A program made the translations under genes and the position numbers. A stretch of 48,936 bases of DNA, from contig NHZP01000118.1 of assembly GCA_003313425.1 (NCBI GenBank), positions 1-48,936 of the forward strand. The letters run 5' to 3'. The notes beneath the pieces were generated by a model. It was not told the origin of the DNA. It worked only from the letters and a program-made list of their open reading frames with translations, and ran no database searches. Positions 9,575 to 19,049 of the stretch are shown here, piece by piece (position 1 is the first letter of the stretch; each line of letters opens with the position of its first letter). Origin of the DNA: Pseudopyrenochaeta lycopersici. Lineage: Eukaryota; Ascomycota; Dothideomycetes; Pleosporales; Pseudopyrenochaetaceae.

Positions 9575-11152
9575 TCATATATAGGCTGCGCCACACTAGA
9601 AAAGTTGAGGAGTGGCTGAAAATTTTTTTCAGCTCCCCCAACACGTGACTTCCAGCCACAACAAAAATGAACTTAGCCATTTTTTCGAGAGGTCTGATGT
9701 TCCATCCCAGGGCGTCCACACACCCTTAACAATATTGCAAGGCAATACAAAAATCCCTTATTTGTTTCGAAGACCTAACCATTACGACATTAGCTTTTTC
9801 TTCTACAATTTGAGAATACTATTCTGCTCCCTACAGAATTTACATACCTAAACCCGCATACACAGAGAATATGTGTCAACACGCTTCACGATACCACCAC
9901 CGATTCGGAAATAAAACAAAGCCTGTTTCTCCACAATCAATTACCATCAGTAATAGCCCTCCTAACTACTAGTCCATGTTCCTCAATAACGAACTACATT
10001 GACTCACTTAAGGGATAAATCGCAACTCATCCAGTTCACTGAATACGGCTGTAATAGTCCCACAGCATGACTAATGCCAGCAAACCAAACGGATTCCCCG
10101 AACGGCCATACTCCAGAAAATCCATTCAACAAAAGAAACCTTGGCGACATACGCTGTACTGATGCACAACGCCTACAAATTCCATGTAGTCTGCATGCGC
10201 ACTTCACAGATGTAGAAAAGCCACCTAGTGACAAAGTATCAAACAGTGCCTCCACAACTACAGCATCCGCCGTATGACCATCAGGTGATCGTGTTACAAG
10301 AGGTAGAATACGCTCCACAAGCACATCCAATGCCTCTACCGAGAGTTGAGCAAAAGCAACTAAGCTCCGCACCTCCCCATCCTGGGCTACGTCAACTTTC
10401 AGCACAAGAACCGACTGCCGAGTGGCCCCCTGGGCATAGAACTCATTGAACTCATCGAGACACTCCGTGTGTGGTCCATCCCATATACACTCGCGAGGGA
10501 GATATCCACTCTCCCTGGTAAGCCACCAATAGGGTTCGCTATCCAGACCCGAATAGCAAGTCACTGACACAGCTTGCTCCACCAGCTCTACAACTCTATT
10601 AGTTAGCGTTCTAACTAACTAAGTAGCAAAGAACAGTACAAACGTACTACCAATGTGCCTCCGCGCCCATTGCAGATTGGTAGCTGTCCCCGCAAAGGGA
10701 TTCCCCTTGCAACCAGACACAAGCTTGTCAAGGGATGGCATACGACTATCGTCTATAGCCCACAACTCCATAAGCTTCCCAGGTTGCGATACCATCGCAA
10801 TGTAGGTGTAAAACATATCCATGCAAACAGCTCCTCTGTTCGTGTTATAGATCGATAACCATGCTGTCTTTGCCAAGAAAAACTACTCCATAGTACACAG
10901 AGGGCTGCCCATTCCATGAGGTTATGTCCATAGCCCAATCAGAATCCTGATTGAAAAAAGAGTGGGCACAGCAAGGTCAAGTGACCCGCACCGTCCGTGC
11001 TCTGCTCTGCTTAGTAAGTGCAGCGCCCCTAGCCTATAAGTAGTCTAACCCTTCGGTATTCGTTCCACTCATGGGCTCTGCTTACAGGTAAAGTTGCAAG
11101 GGCTGGCAGCACGAGGCTGCCGACCACTTGCTCAACTTTCTAGTGAAAGGAA
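9575..11152 (-). repeat. Array unit U7 (1578 bp)
   Basis: The left arm is at 9594-9610, followed by an imperfect copy of the U1 palindrome (GCTGAAAA...TTTTCAGC). The third stem is AAAATG/CATTTT instead of AAATTGG/CCAATTT, a compensated change. Bases 9730-10003 are AT-rich. A TATA-like GTTATAG lies at 10844-10850. Hairpin CAATCAG-AATC-CTGATTG is at 10936-10953. The right end reads GCTCAACTTTCTAGTG, one paired base longer with the next left arm than elsewhere. Confidence 0.9.
10004..10795 (-). CDS. U7 WW/Cys array family protein, 242 aa, two exons
   Basis: Exon 1 (10795-10651) starts MVSQPGKLM and contains GNPFAGTA. The intron 10650-10588 (63 bp) has GTAGTA, CTAAT branch and TAG; exon 2 is 10587-10004, phase 1. 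Blocks are WWLTRESG, ECIWDGPHTEC, KVDV, FAQLSVEALDVLVERILPL, a Cys cluster CACRLHGICRRC, VWFAGISHAVG and WMSC. The frame is open upstream of the chosen ATG but lacks conservation there, so the M-x-S start is preferred. Function is unknown. Confidence 0.75.
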
Positions 11153-12720
11153 TCATATATAGGCAAAACGCCACACTAGAAAGTTGAGTCGGGGCCCGTG
11201 CCCCCCCATGTGCCACATCTCCTGCTGACTCGGCGTGCCCTCCAGCCACACGGAAAATGGACTTACGCATTTTTTTTTTCTTTGGAGATGGTGCTCCATC
11301 CCAAGGGCGCCCACACCCTTACTAATGAAGCTCCGCACTACCATTGTTCATTTTTTTGTTCTCATCACCCTACCATTACCATGTTAGCAACTATATGTAA
11401 AAAAGTAAATACACTTACCATAATATACTTTACTATAACATACCATATGGACTTGATACTTTTTGTATCCTACTGAGATATATTATTACCATTACATGGA
11501 CACAGGGACTACGTACTCTTACCATCACGATATTCTTACCAAAAACGAGTGCAACTCAACCAGTTCCTTCCCGATGGTAGTACTGCTCCCACAGCGTCAC
11601 TGATCCCAGTAAACCAATACGACTCTCTACATGGCCGTACCCCGGAAAATTCATCTACTCGAACAAACCTAGCCTTAAAAAATTGTACATACGCACAAGG
11701 CTCACACTTTCTACGCGCCGTACATGCGCAATCGACACACGTACTGTACCACCCATTGTCCAACGAGTACAACAATATAGAAGACGTCATAAAAGTATCC
11801 GCCCTCTGCCCTTCTGGTAGGATGAGAAGGGGTACTATGCGTTCCACGACCACATCGAGTGCCTCTACCGAGAGCTGCGCAAAAGCAACCTGGCTCTCGA
11901 CCACCCCATCCGGGTGGAGTGCATCCACCTTGAGGACCAGGAGCGACTGCCGGGTCCCACCTTCGGCACTAAGTTCCTTATAATCTTTTAGACAAAATAT
12001 ATGCTGTTGCTCCACACACTGTTGAGAGAGTCGTCCACTTTCTTTAGTTACCCACCAAGATTGTCTCCCCGACAAATCCAAGAAGATTGTGAGAGACATC
12101 CCGCGTTCCACTAGCGCTGCTACTCCGTCAGTTTTAGAAGACGAGTGGGAAAAAAGACACTGACTATGCACGTGACCTCTCACGCATTGCCGCTCCGCAC
12201 CTGTCTCTACAGACAATAGGAAAAAACTTCCTTCCTCCAACGCTTCTAGAAGAGACAAGAAGCTTATAGCAGAAACAGCCTCCGCATTGCCAGTGCCCTG
12301 CCCGGCTTGCGACTCCATCGCGCGGTAATACAAGAAGAAAACAAACCCTTGAGGAAGTGAAGCACATCCGTGAACACAGATTCTCTGTTCGTGTGATATA
12401 TTCATGTCCATGCTGTCTTCGCCAAGAAATGCTAGTCCCTAGTGAGCAACCAAATGCACATTCCATGCGTCTATAGCTATAGACCAATCAGACAACTGAT
12501 TGAGGACGGAGTGGGGGCAGGAGTGCCACCCACGGGTAACCCAGCGTCATCTGACTCACACAGTCCGTGCTTCGTGTTACTTAAGCGTGCATGGCCCCTA
12601 GGCTTTAAAAAGCCTACCGCTTCGCTGTTCCCTCCAGTCACAGGCCCTGCTTAGGTGTAAAGTGTCAGGGGTAAGGAGCGCAAGGCTCCTGACCACTTGA
12701 CAACTTTCTAGTGAAAGGAA
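11153..12720 (-). repeat. Array unit U8 (1568 bp)
   Basis: The left arm is at 11174-11188 and the third stem is AAAATG/CATTTT. Bases 11300-11535 are AT-rich without a gene. A TATA-like GATATATT lies at 12395-12402. The CAATCAG-ACAA-CTGATTG hairpin is at 12485-12502. CACGTG is replaced by CACGGG. The right hairpin is AGGAGC-GCAAG-GCTCCT and the right arm 12701-12713. Confidence 0.9.
11536..12318 (-). CDS. U8 WW/Cys array family protein, 244 aa spliced
   Basis: Exon 1 (12318-12165) starts MESQAGQG. The intron 12164-12117 is 48 bp with a weak GTCAGT donor, CTGAC branch and tandem TAGCAG acceptor; exon 2 is 12116-11536. The intron is a multiple of three without a stop, so an unspliced transcript also encodes a protein with 16 extra residues, and the frame is open upstream to an ATG at 12411. 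Blocks are WWVTKESG, QQCVEQQHIFC, KVDAL, FAQLSVEALDVVVERIVPL, CACTARRKCEPC and YWFTGISDAVG. This copy gives the clearest consensus of the family. Confidence 0.8.
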   Translation of the reverse strand: MESQAGQGTGNAEAVSAISFLSLLEALEEGSFFLLSVETGAERQCVRGHVHSQCLFSHSSSKTDGVAALVERGMSLTIFLDLSGRQSWWVTKESGRLSQQCVEQQHIFCLKDYKELSAEGGTRQSLLVLKVDALHPDGVVESQVAFAQLSVEALDVVVERIVPLLILPEGQRADTFMTSSILLYSLDNGWYSTCVDCACTARRKCEPCAYVQFFKARFVRVDEFSGVRPCRESYWFTGISDAVGAVLPSGRNWLSCTRFW

Positions 12721-14298
12721 TCATATATAGGCTGCGCCTCACTAGAAATCTTGTCAGCATAGCCACAGTGACCTCCCGCCCACCCACTTCTGGGTGAGGA
12801 CCATGTACCCCAAAACGACGCTAAATCGCGCACAGGGCAATTGACAACTTTTTTTTGCGCCACACTGTGTCGTACTTAGCCAAAATTTCTTCGAAAAAAT
12901 AATGTAAACCCTACACAAAGCAGCCTGCTTAACCATGAAGCACTACACTGCAAACACGACCCTACTATTAAGCGCAGTCCACGCAGAGTAATACATGTTA
13001 CGAATACATACCACTCTGTCGATAAACAAGCACAACATAAAATGTTATGGAACAAGTTTCTCTGTACAAACACAGAATGCCCACCGAAGCCCGCAACAAC
13101 GTCGCTGAAGGATATAAAGTACGAAACGTATAAGCTTTCCACCACAACCTGGACGGCCAGGGGGCTCTGCGCTTGAATAAAACCACAGCGCAACCAAAGC
13201 CGGCCACAGATCCTCGCAAAAATGCCGAAGACAACTAACTGCGTGCTCCACACTCGCCGTTAACGTACCACCAAGATCAACACTGTTGAACGAGAGGAAA
13301 ACCAAAGATGCTCCCGCAAAGCTCCTGCTGCCACATCCACAGAGACGTATCCACTGACTGCTCTGCCTCAACAGGGCCGACAACAGCAGGAGCGCGGCCG
13401 ACAGAACTTACGTACGGCATAACGCTTGCCACACAGAACTCAGCGGCAACATTTCCTTCGAGCTTAACAACCCTCTTGCGGTCTACACCGCCAAAATCTA
13501 CTAACACAACGACATCCATAGGTCGCGCTGCTCCTCCTACACTGCCATACCACCGACTTCCATCGGGCAACACTGAAGTTATGCACTGCTCCCACTCCAG
13601 CTTCGTCTTCAACGATCGAGCTCCGCCCGAATACTGCAGGATAAAAAATCGTCGCTTGGGGGCGAACACGCCTCCACCTAATCGTGCAAACAACACAAGA
13701 CTCGTGTTGAGATGTGGGAGAAAACATCTCTGCAGCAACACCTTGCCAGCATCACTCCGCGTGTCTGACTCCCCATCAGAATACAGGGCCTCATCGCCCG
13801 GCCAACGTGTCCCACCCTCCGTTCCGTGTGCCATGGCGTATTATACCAATATACGCCTTAAAGAGAGTAAAAAGGCAAACAATTGCCTACAGTTCCTACG
13901 TGTCCACGACACAAGGGGCAGGGCCGCCTATTATAGTGCTCACCGCACTGAATCCGATGACGCTCCACTGCATGGACATCCGTCCAATCATAAAATATGC
14001 CAAGAGCACCTAGTCCCTAGTGCGCAACAGAGTGCTCACTCCATGACTCTACATCCATAGACCAATCAGAAACCCGATTGAGAGGGTGGTGGGGCCAGGT
14101 GTGTCTCCCACGTGCCCACAGCAGTCATCTGACCCGCACAGTCCGTGCTTTTGTAGGCTTACAAGGGTCTTTACCTCTAAACTACAAGTAGTCTAACCCT
14201 TCGGTACTCGCTCCACTCGTTGGCAAAGCTTACAGTAAAGCCGTCGTGGTCCCGAGCGCAAGGCTCTCGACCACTTGACAACTTTCTAGTGAAAGGAA
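12721..14298 (-). repeat. Array unit U9 (1578 bp)
   Basis: The left arm is imperfect (CACTAGAAATCTTGTC, 12740-12755). The next 130 bp match U5 almost exactly, including the CCCACCCACTTCTGGGTG hairpin. Bases 12890-13276 hold overlapping leftward frames without clear starts. A TATA-like CTATTATAG lies at 13928-13936. An inverted CCAAT box is at 14062 and CACGTG at 14109-14114. The right end is of the GTGGTC...GACCAC class, with the right arm at 14279-14291. Confidence 0.9.
13277..13834 (-). CDS. U9 hypothetical protein, 185 aa
   Basis: The frame is open from an ATG at 13834, just inside a hairpin (GGCGTATA/TATAATACGCC). The N-terminus is acidic (EALYSDGESDTRSDAG), followed by LLQRCFLPHLNTSLVLF, a basic FAPKRRFFILQYSGG segment and a Val-rich MDVVVLVDFGG strand. 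A VVKLEGNV...ASVMPYVSS block sits where the main family has its KVDV...ERILPLV block, so a very remote relation is conceivable but not shown. The Cys and WW motifs are absent. A second leftward frame (13383-13045) overlaps the end and could be a further exon, but I find no convincing splice pair. Confidence 0.5.
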   Translation of the reverse strand: MAHGTEGGTRWPGDEALYSDGESDTRSDAGKVLLQRCFLPHLNTSLVLFARLGGGVFAPKRRFFILQYSGGARSLKTKLEWEQCITSVLPDGSRWYGSVGGAARPMDVVVLVDFGGVDRKRVVKLEGNVAAEFCVASVMPYVSSVGRAPAVVGPVEAEQSVDTSLWMWQQELCGSIFGFPLVQQC

Positions 14299-15883
14299 TC
14301 ATATATAGGCTGCGCCTCACTAGAAAAGTTGAGTCCGGGTCTGTGCGCGAAATCCGCGCCACACCCATGTGACTCTGCATGGCCCTCCAGCCACAACGAA
14401 AATGGACTTACGCATTTTTCGAGAGGTTTGATGTTCCATCCTGAGGGCTCCCACCCTTACTAACCAAGCTCCGCAACAACGAGAAGTCATTGTTTTAATG
14501 GCCCTACCATTACTAAATTAGTACCTACGGGTACAAAAAACAATTGTATACCTACCAACAAAAACTTACTTACTATGCTATACAAACAACATATATTAAT
14601 ATACTTTGCAGTCCCAATAATATCCTGAAAAACATACAATAAACATACACTTCATTCCTAGTTTATACTATCCCCACTACGTTACTATACTCCGTGTTCG
14701 TAATAGTAATAACTATCACCGTAACACCTACTCATAAGACACGATAACCAATCTAAACCATACGGTTGCACCTCCCCTACCGCGTCACTGATCCCACCAA
14801 ACCAGTTAGAATTAGTTACTGGCCGTACACCAGAAAACCTCGGCCACTTAACAAACCTGGATGAAAAACCATGTACATACGCACAAGGCTCACATATAGT
14901 ATGTCGTGAACATCCGCAGTCCACCCGCGTACTACACCACCCGTTCTCCAACAACTCGAACAATCTATTGACATAGAAAGCCTCCACAATCTGCCCATCC
15001 GGCCGTATGAGAGAAGGTACGATGCGATACAAGAGAACATCCAATGTCTCTAGAGAGAGCTCCGCAAATACAACAATCGTATTCCTCTCGTCGTAATATA
15101 TGGTTTCCACCTTTACTACAAGAACCGCCTGCCGCATACTACGCTGCACAGCGTGCTGCTGGTAATTATTGAGACACTCCGTGTGCTGTTCCTCTACGCA
15201 CCGCCTAGGGGGTTGCCCACTCTCTTTGGTCACCCACCAAGATTGTCTCCCCGACAATGGCACATGGAAGGTAAGAGATACACCATACTCTACAAGCACT
15301 ATTACTCCGTCAGTTGGGACCCCCCCCACTGCAGTGAGAATGAAAAGAAACAGCAACAAACCTACCCGGCACGTAACTCCGCATCCATTGAATATTCTCA
15401 GCTGTCCCTGTGAACGGGTCCCCCCTTCTACCCAAAACAAGCCTGTCTATTGATGGCACGCTACTCGCTAGGGTGCGCTGCCCGGTATGCGATGCCATCG
15501 CAATGTAAAAACAAAAGGAAAGCACGAGGTTCCTTAGAATGGTGCAACACGTCCGTGAACACAGCTCCTCAGCTGTCTTATATATACATTCCTGCCCTGC
15601 GCGATGCCAAGACCACCTAGTCCCTAGTGAGCATAGGTATGCCCATTCCATGCGTCTATGGAGATAGACCAATCAAATCATAGATTTAACAGATGTGGCA
15701 ATCCAACATCACCTGATCCGCACTGTCCGTGCTTTGTATTGCTTACAGGGGCTCTTGCCTCTAGTCTCCAAGGAGCCTAACGCTTCGCTACTCCCTCCAG
15801 TCGTAGGCAACGCATACGTGTAAAGTGTCTAGGATCAGAAGCGCAAGGCTCCTGACCACTTGACAACTTTCTAGTGAAAGGAA
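14299..15883 (-). repeat. Array unit U10 (1585 bp)
   Basis: The left arm is at 14318-14333, followed by the TGTGCGCG/CGCGCCACA hairpin and the AAAATG/CATTTT stem. Bases 14450-14684 are AT-rich. A TATA-like CTTATATATAC lies at 15577-15587. The inverted CCAAT box (15669) is present but its hairpin partner is lost. There is no CACGTG. The right hairpin AGAAGC/GCTCCT carries one mismatch; the right arm is 15864-15876. Confidence 0.9.
14685..15498 (-). CDS. U10 WW/Cys array family protein, 248 aa, two exons
   Basis: Exon 1 (15498-15366) starts MASHTGQR and contains GDPFTGTA. The intron 15365-15299 (67 bp) has GTAGGT, CTGAC branch and TAG; exon 2 is 15298-14685, phase 1. Blocks are WWVTKESG, RRCVEEQHTEC, KVETI, FAELSLETLDVLLYRIVPSL, CGCSRHTICEPC and NWFGGISDAVG. 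The tail after WLSC is longer than in most members and Tyr-rich. Function is unknown. Confidence 0.75.
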
Positions 15884-17480
15884 TCATATATAGGCGGTTC
15901 GCCACACTAGAAAGTTGAGGGAGGGTCTGTGCGCGAAATCCGCGCCACACCCAACCCATGTGTGCTCTCCCGAGCCACACTGACTCTGCGTGTCTTCCAG
16001 CCACACACAATTGGACTTAGCCAAAAAAATTTCAATGTTTTTTTTTTGGACTTACCGTTTTTTTGATTTTTGTTGTTCCACAACTCGATATACTGAATCT
16101 GTTTACACACTCTATACAACCATTCCATCAATCAGGCATTCGCCCACTAAATAAACAAAACCTCTGTCCCTTACAATAAAATAAGGCACTACGTACTACA
16201 ACCAGTTCCTTCCGCACATGCACACTGCAACCACGGCGTACAGTCCTCTGTAATACAACCCCTGGCGTCTGTCACGCCATGAAACCATGACTGTGGTTCA
16301 ACCTCTTCCAATGCATCATGATGACCCCAGTACGGTGGCAACACACCAAACAACCGGAGCCGTTTTGGGACCGCCTCGCACTCACCACACGGTAAAAGAT
16401 AACCTTCCAGGCCACACGCGCAGTCACGCCTGCTACTAAAGAAACCACGCTCCAACAGGTTCCAATACCCCATATCTCCCAAGTAACGCGCATAACGATG
16501 ATAGGACGCCCCGGGAATTATCCGATGCCGTAACACATACAATGTATCCACAGTTAACATCGCAATCCATGAGGAAATACGTAAACAGCGAGGAGAGACG
16601 CTCGGGGGGAGCGCGCGTTCATCAACAACTACCAAGTAGGATGACACAGAAGAAGCATCCGCTTGCTCAATACACTCGCACGGGGTAAGTCCACTCTCCC
16701 TGGTAAGCCACCATGTTCGTCGCCTACTCATCCTAACGTGAAGTGTCACTGAAACACCTTGCTCCACAAGAACTGTCCCAGTTAGTAGGGAGTCTCTCAA
16801 CTTATATAGAGAGAAAAGAAAGCACTCGCCGTGCACGTGATCCATCACCATATCCAATTCTATATCGGTGCCTGAAAAGGGCTCCAGGCATACTCCCTCG
16901 GGCTGCATCCGCACCCACAGTCTAAAGAAACATTCTTTAAAAAAGTCCATCCGGTACAGGCTGGCCACCAGCTCTGAGAACGTCGACCCCGCGACGAGTG
17001 ACTCCATCACCATCAACCAAATATCGCCTGGAAGCCTCCTTCGGCGATCACCTGTAACAAATGTGAAGAACCGCATCCTGCTACTATTGCTACACAAAGA
17101 CACCACCTCCGTGGTAGAGAGAAGAGGCAGAGGGCACACCCCTCTCTTAACTACTCGTCGTCCCAAAGACATGGCAACGCCAAGAAGCGTTAGTCCCTAG
17201 CGAGCAAAGACGTGCCCATTCCATGAGGTTATCGCCATAGCCCAATCAGACGAAGAATCTGATAGAGTGTGGGGCCAAGGGTGCCACCCACGTGTAACCC
17301 AGCGTCATCTGACTCACACAGTCCGTGCTGCGTGTTACTTACAGGGGGCAATGGCCCCAAACTACAAGTAGCTTGACGCGTCCGCTTCTCGTTCCACTCG
17401 AGGCCACAGCTTAGATGTAAAGTGTCCAGGGTCTCCAGCACGAGGCTGGTGACCACTTGACAACTTTCTAGTGAAAGGAA
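15884..17480 (-). repeat. Array unit U11 (1597 bp)
   Basis: This is the longest unit. The left arm is at 15905-15920, then the TGTGCGCG/CGCGCCACA hairpin. Bases 16010-16188 are T-rich and contain two GGACTTA(G/C)C copies, possibly a short local duplication that explains the extra length. There is no obvious TATA box (CTCTTAACTA near 17143). An inverted CCAAT box with ATCAGA/ATCTGAT hairpin starts at 17242, CACGTG is at 17289-17294 and the right arm at 17461-17473. Confidence 0.9.
16189..17007 (-). CDS. U11 WW/Cys array family protein, 253 aa, GC-AG intron
   Basis: Exon 1 (17007-16830) starts MESLVAGSTF. The intron 16829-16773 (57 bp) begins GCGAGT instead of GT, has a perfect TACTAAC branch site and ends CAG; exon 2 is 16772-16189. 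It is a multiple of three without a stop, so the unspliced frame is also open. Blocks are WWLTRESG, CECIEQADASS (the usual second Cys is lost), MLTVDTLYVLRHRIIPG, CACGLEGYLLPCGEC and SWFHGVTDARG, ending WLQCACAEGTGC. This is the most diverged intact member. The frame extends upstream to 17172, but the M-E-S start matches the family. Confidence 0.75.
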   Translation of the reverse strand: MESLVAGSTFSELVASLYRMDFFKECFFRLWVRMQPEGVCLEPFSGTDIELDMVMDHVHGECFLFSLYKLRDSLLTGTVLVEQGVSVTLHVRMSRRRTWWLTRESGLTPCECIEQADASSVSSYLVVVDERALPPSVSPRCLRISSWIAMLTVDTLYVLRHRIIPGASYHRYARYLGDMGYWNLLERGFFSSRRDCACGLEGYLLPCGECEAVPKRLRLFGVLPPYWGHHDALEEVEPQSWFHGVTDARGCITEDCTPWLQCACAEGTGCST

Positions 17481-19049
17481 TCATATATAGCACTCGAAAG
17501 TTGTCGGAGGGGCCCGTGCGCGCAAAAATAGCGCCACAGCATCCCAACGTGACTCTCCCGAGCCACAGCCAACCTGACTCGGCGTGCCCTCCAGCCACAA
17601 GGAAAATGGACTTAGGCATTTTTTTTTGAGAGGATTGACATTCCGTCTAAAGGGTAAGGTCCCTAAATAACATAGCTCCGCACAACAACTTCCTTGTTAC
17701 AATAATGATAATACTATAATTAACGTCTCAGTAACTACGTGTGATAAAAATAAGGATTAATAAATCAACGTACTTTACAACACAGTAAACAACTAGTGCT
17801 ACACGCCATACCCATATGTAAAATATAGAGGAACTTACTGCTAACCGTTTTACCAACAACGACGGCAAGTCAGCCAGTCCTCTCCTGACGGTTGTACTAT
17901 TCCTACTGCATCGCTGAGTCCAGCAAACCAGTCAGACGTTCCAAACGGCCATACACCCGAAAATTCATCTAAGCGAGTAAACCTTGATGAAACACCACGT
18001 GCATACACACAAGGCTCACATATCCAGTTGAGAGTACATGCGCAGTCCACCCGCGTATTAAAAAACCCTTCGTCTAACGAATACAACAATACAGACGTCA
18101 TAAAAGCATCCGCAGTCTGCCCTTCAGGTGTTGTGATAAGAGGAAGAATGCGCTGCATCAACACATCTACTGTCTCTACCGAAAGCTCCGCCAAAACAAC
18201 TAAGCTCCGCATTGCCACATACCAGAGCACGTCCACCTTGAGAACTAAGAGAGACTGCCGGGTGGCCCCCTGCGCAACAAAATACTTATAGTCTTCCAGA
18301 CAAAACTTGTGTCCTTGTGCTACACACTCTATAGGAAGGCGTCCGCTCTCCCTGGTAATCCAACAAGATTTTTTACCTGACAAATCTATATGTACGGTAA
18401 GAGACATACCACGCTCCACTAAAACTGTTACTCCGTTAGTTAGGCACTCCCCAACTCAATCTGTCTCTAGACAACAAGAAAGACACTCACCAGGCACGTG
18501 ATTCCTCACCGCTTCATGTTCCACGGGTGTCTCTACAGACACAGCAGAAGAAGATCCTTCCTGTACCCTATCTATTACAGATGGGAAACTATTTGTAGCA
18601 CTAGGACCCGCCATAGTGCCCTGTCCAGGCCGCGACACCATCGCAGTATACTAGAACAAAAGAAGCCTCAAGGAACTGAGGAAGTGCAACACCTCCGTGA
18701 ACGGGGAAGGGGCTCCCCCCTCTTATATGTTGATATCCATGCTGTCTCTACCAAGAGAACCTAGTCCCTACGAGGCAAGCGTCTGCCCCTTCCATGTAGT
18801 TATATCCATAAACCAATCAGACAACTGATTGAACGCGTTGTGGGGCCAAGAGTGTCTCCCACGTGCCCACTGTGATCATCTGATCTGCACAGTCCGTGCT
18901 CCTGTGGGCTTACAGGGGTCTTTGCCTCTAAACTAATTCTAGTTTAACACTTCGTTACTCCCTCCAGTCGTAGGCAAAGCTTAGAGTAAAGCCGTCGTGG
19001 TCCCGAGCGCAAGGCTCTCGACCACTTGACAACTTTCTAGTGAAAGGAA
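17481..19049 (-). repeat. Array unit U12 (1569 bp), innermost
   Basis: The left arm is CACTCGAAAGTTGTC (17491-17505), as in U6. The third stem is AAAATG/CATTTT. Bases 17640-17849 are AT-rich. A TATA-like CTTATAT lies at 18722-18728, an inverted CCAAT box with CAATCAG/CTGATTG hairpin starts at 18813 and CACGTG is at 18860-18865. The right arm (19030-19042) is followed by GAAAGGAA and then directly by telomere repeat. Confidence 0.9.
17850..18641 (-). CDS. U12 WW/Cys array family protein, 241 aa, two exons
   Basis: Exon 1 (18641-18491) starts MVSRPGQGTMAGPSAT, almost the same as U4. A TAG stands four codons upstream in frame, which fixes this start and supports it in the other units. The intron 18490-18425 (66 bp) has GTGAGT, CTAAC branch and CAG; exon 2 is 18424-17850, phase 1. 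The usual WW is CW here (CWITRESG). Other blocks are IECVAQGHKFC, KVDVL, LAELSVETVDVLMQRILPL, CACTLNWICEPC and DWFAGLSDAVG. Function is unknown. Confidence 0.8.

Larger units (their letters stand above)
110..19049. repeat. Array of twelve head-to-tail ~1.58 kb telomeric units
   Basis: Twelve units begin at 110, 1709, 3284, 4858, 6431, 7993, 9575, 11153, 12721, 14299, 15884 and 17481. Lengths are 1562-1597 bp (mean about 1576, standard deviation about 9). Each has a conserved left end of about 200 bp, a variable gene body read leftwards, and a conserved right end of about 330 bp. Junctions read CAACTTTCTAGTG-GAAAGGAA-TCATATATAGGC-nnnn-GCCA-CACTAGAAAGTTG. Units are not recent copies of one another: gene bodies are highly diverged while ends stay close. 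There is no reverse transcriptase, transposase or recognisable replication protein. The nearest known arrangement is the tandem Y' element of budding yeast, but the content here is unrelated. Confidence 0.95.

Noticed and set aside
13308..14060. 250-aa + strand ORF in U9
   Set aside because: Antisense of the U9 gene; no similar + strand frame in other units, and it runs through the promoter region.
110..19049. CRISPR array or tandem-repeat satellite
   Set aside because: Period is about 1.58 kb, repeats are unit ends and the spaces between are genes with introns.
110..19049. Telomere-targeted retrotransposon (MoTeR or similar)
   Set aside because: No reverse transcriptase motif in any unit and the units have inverted terminal arms, which non-LTR elements lack.
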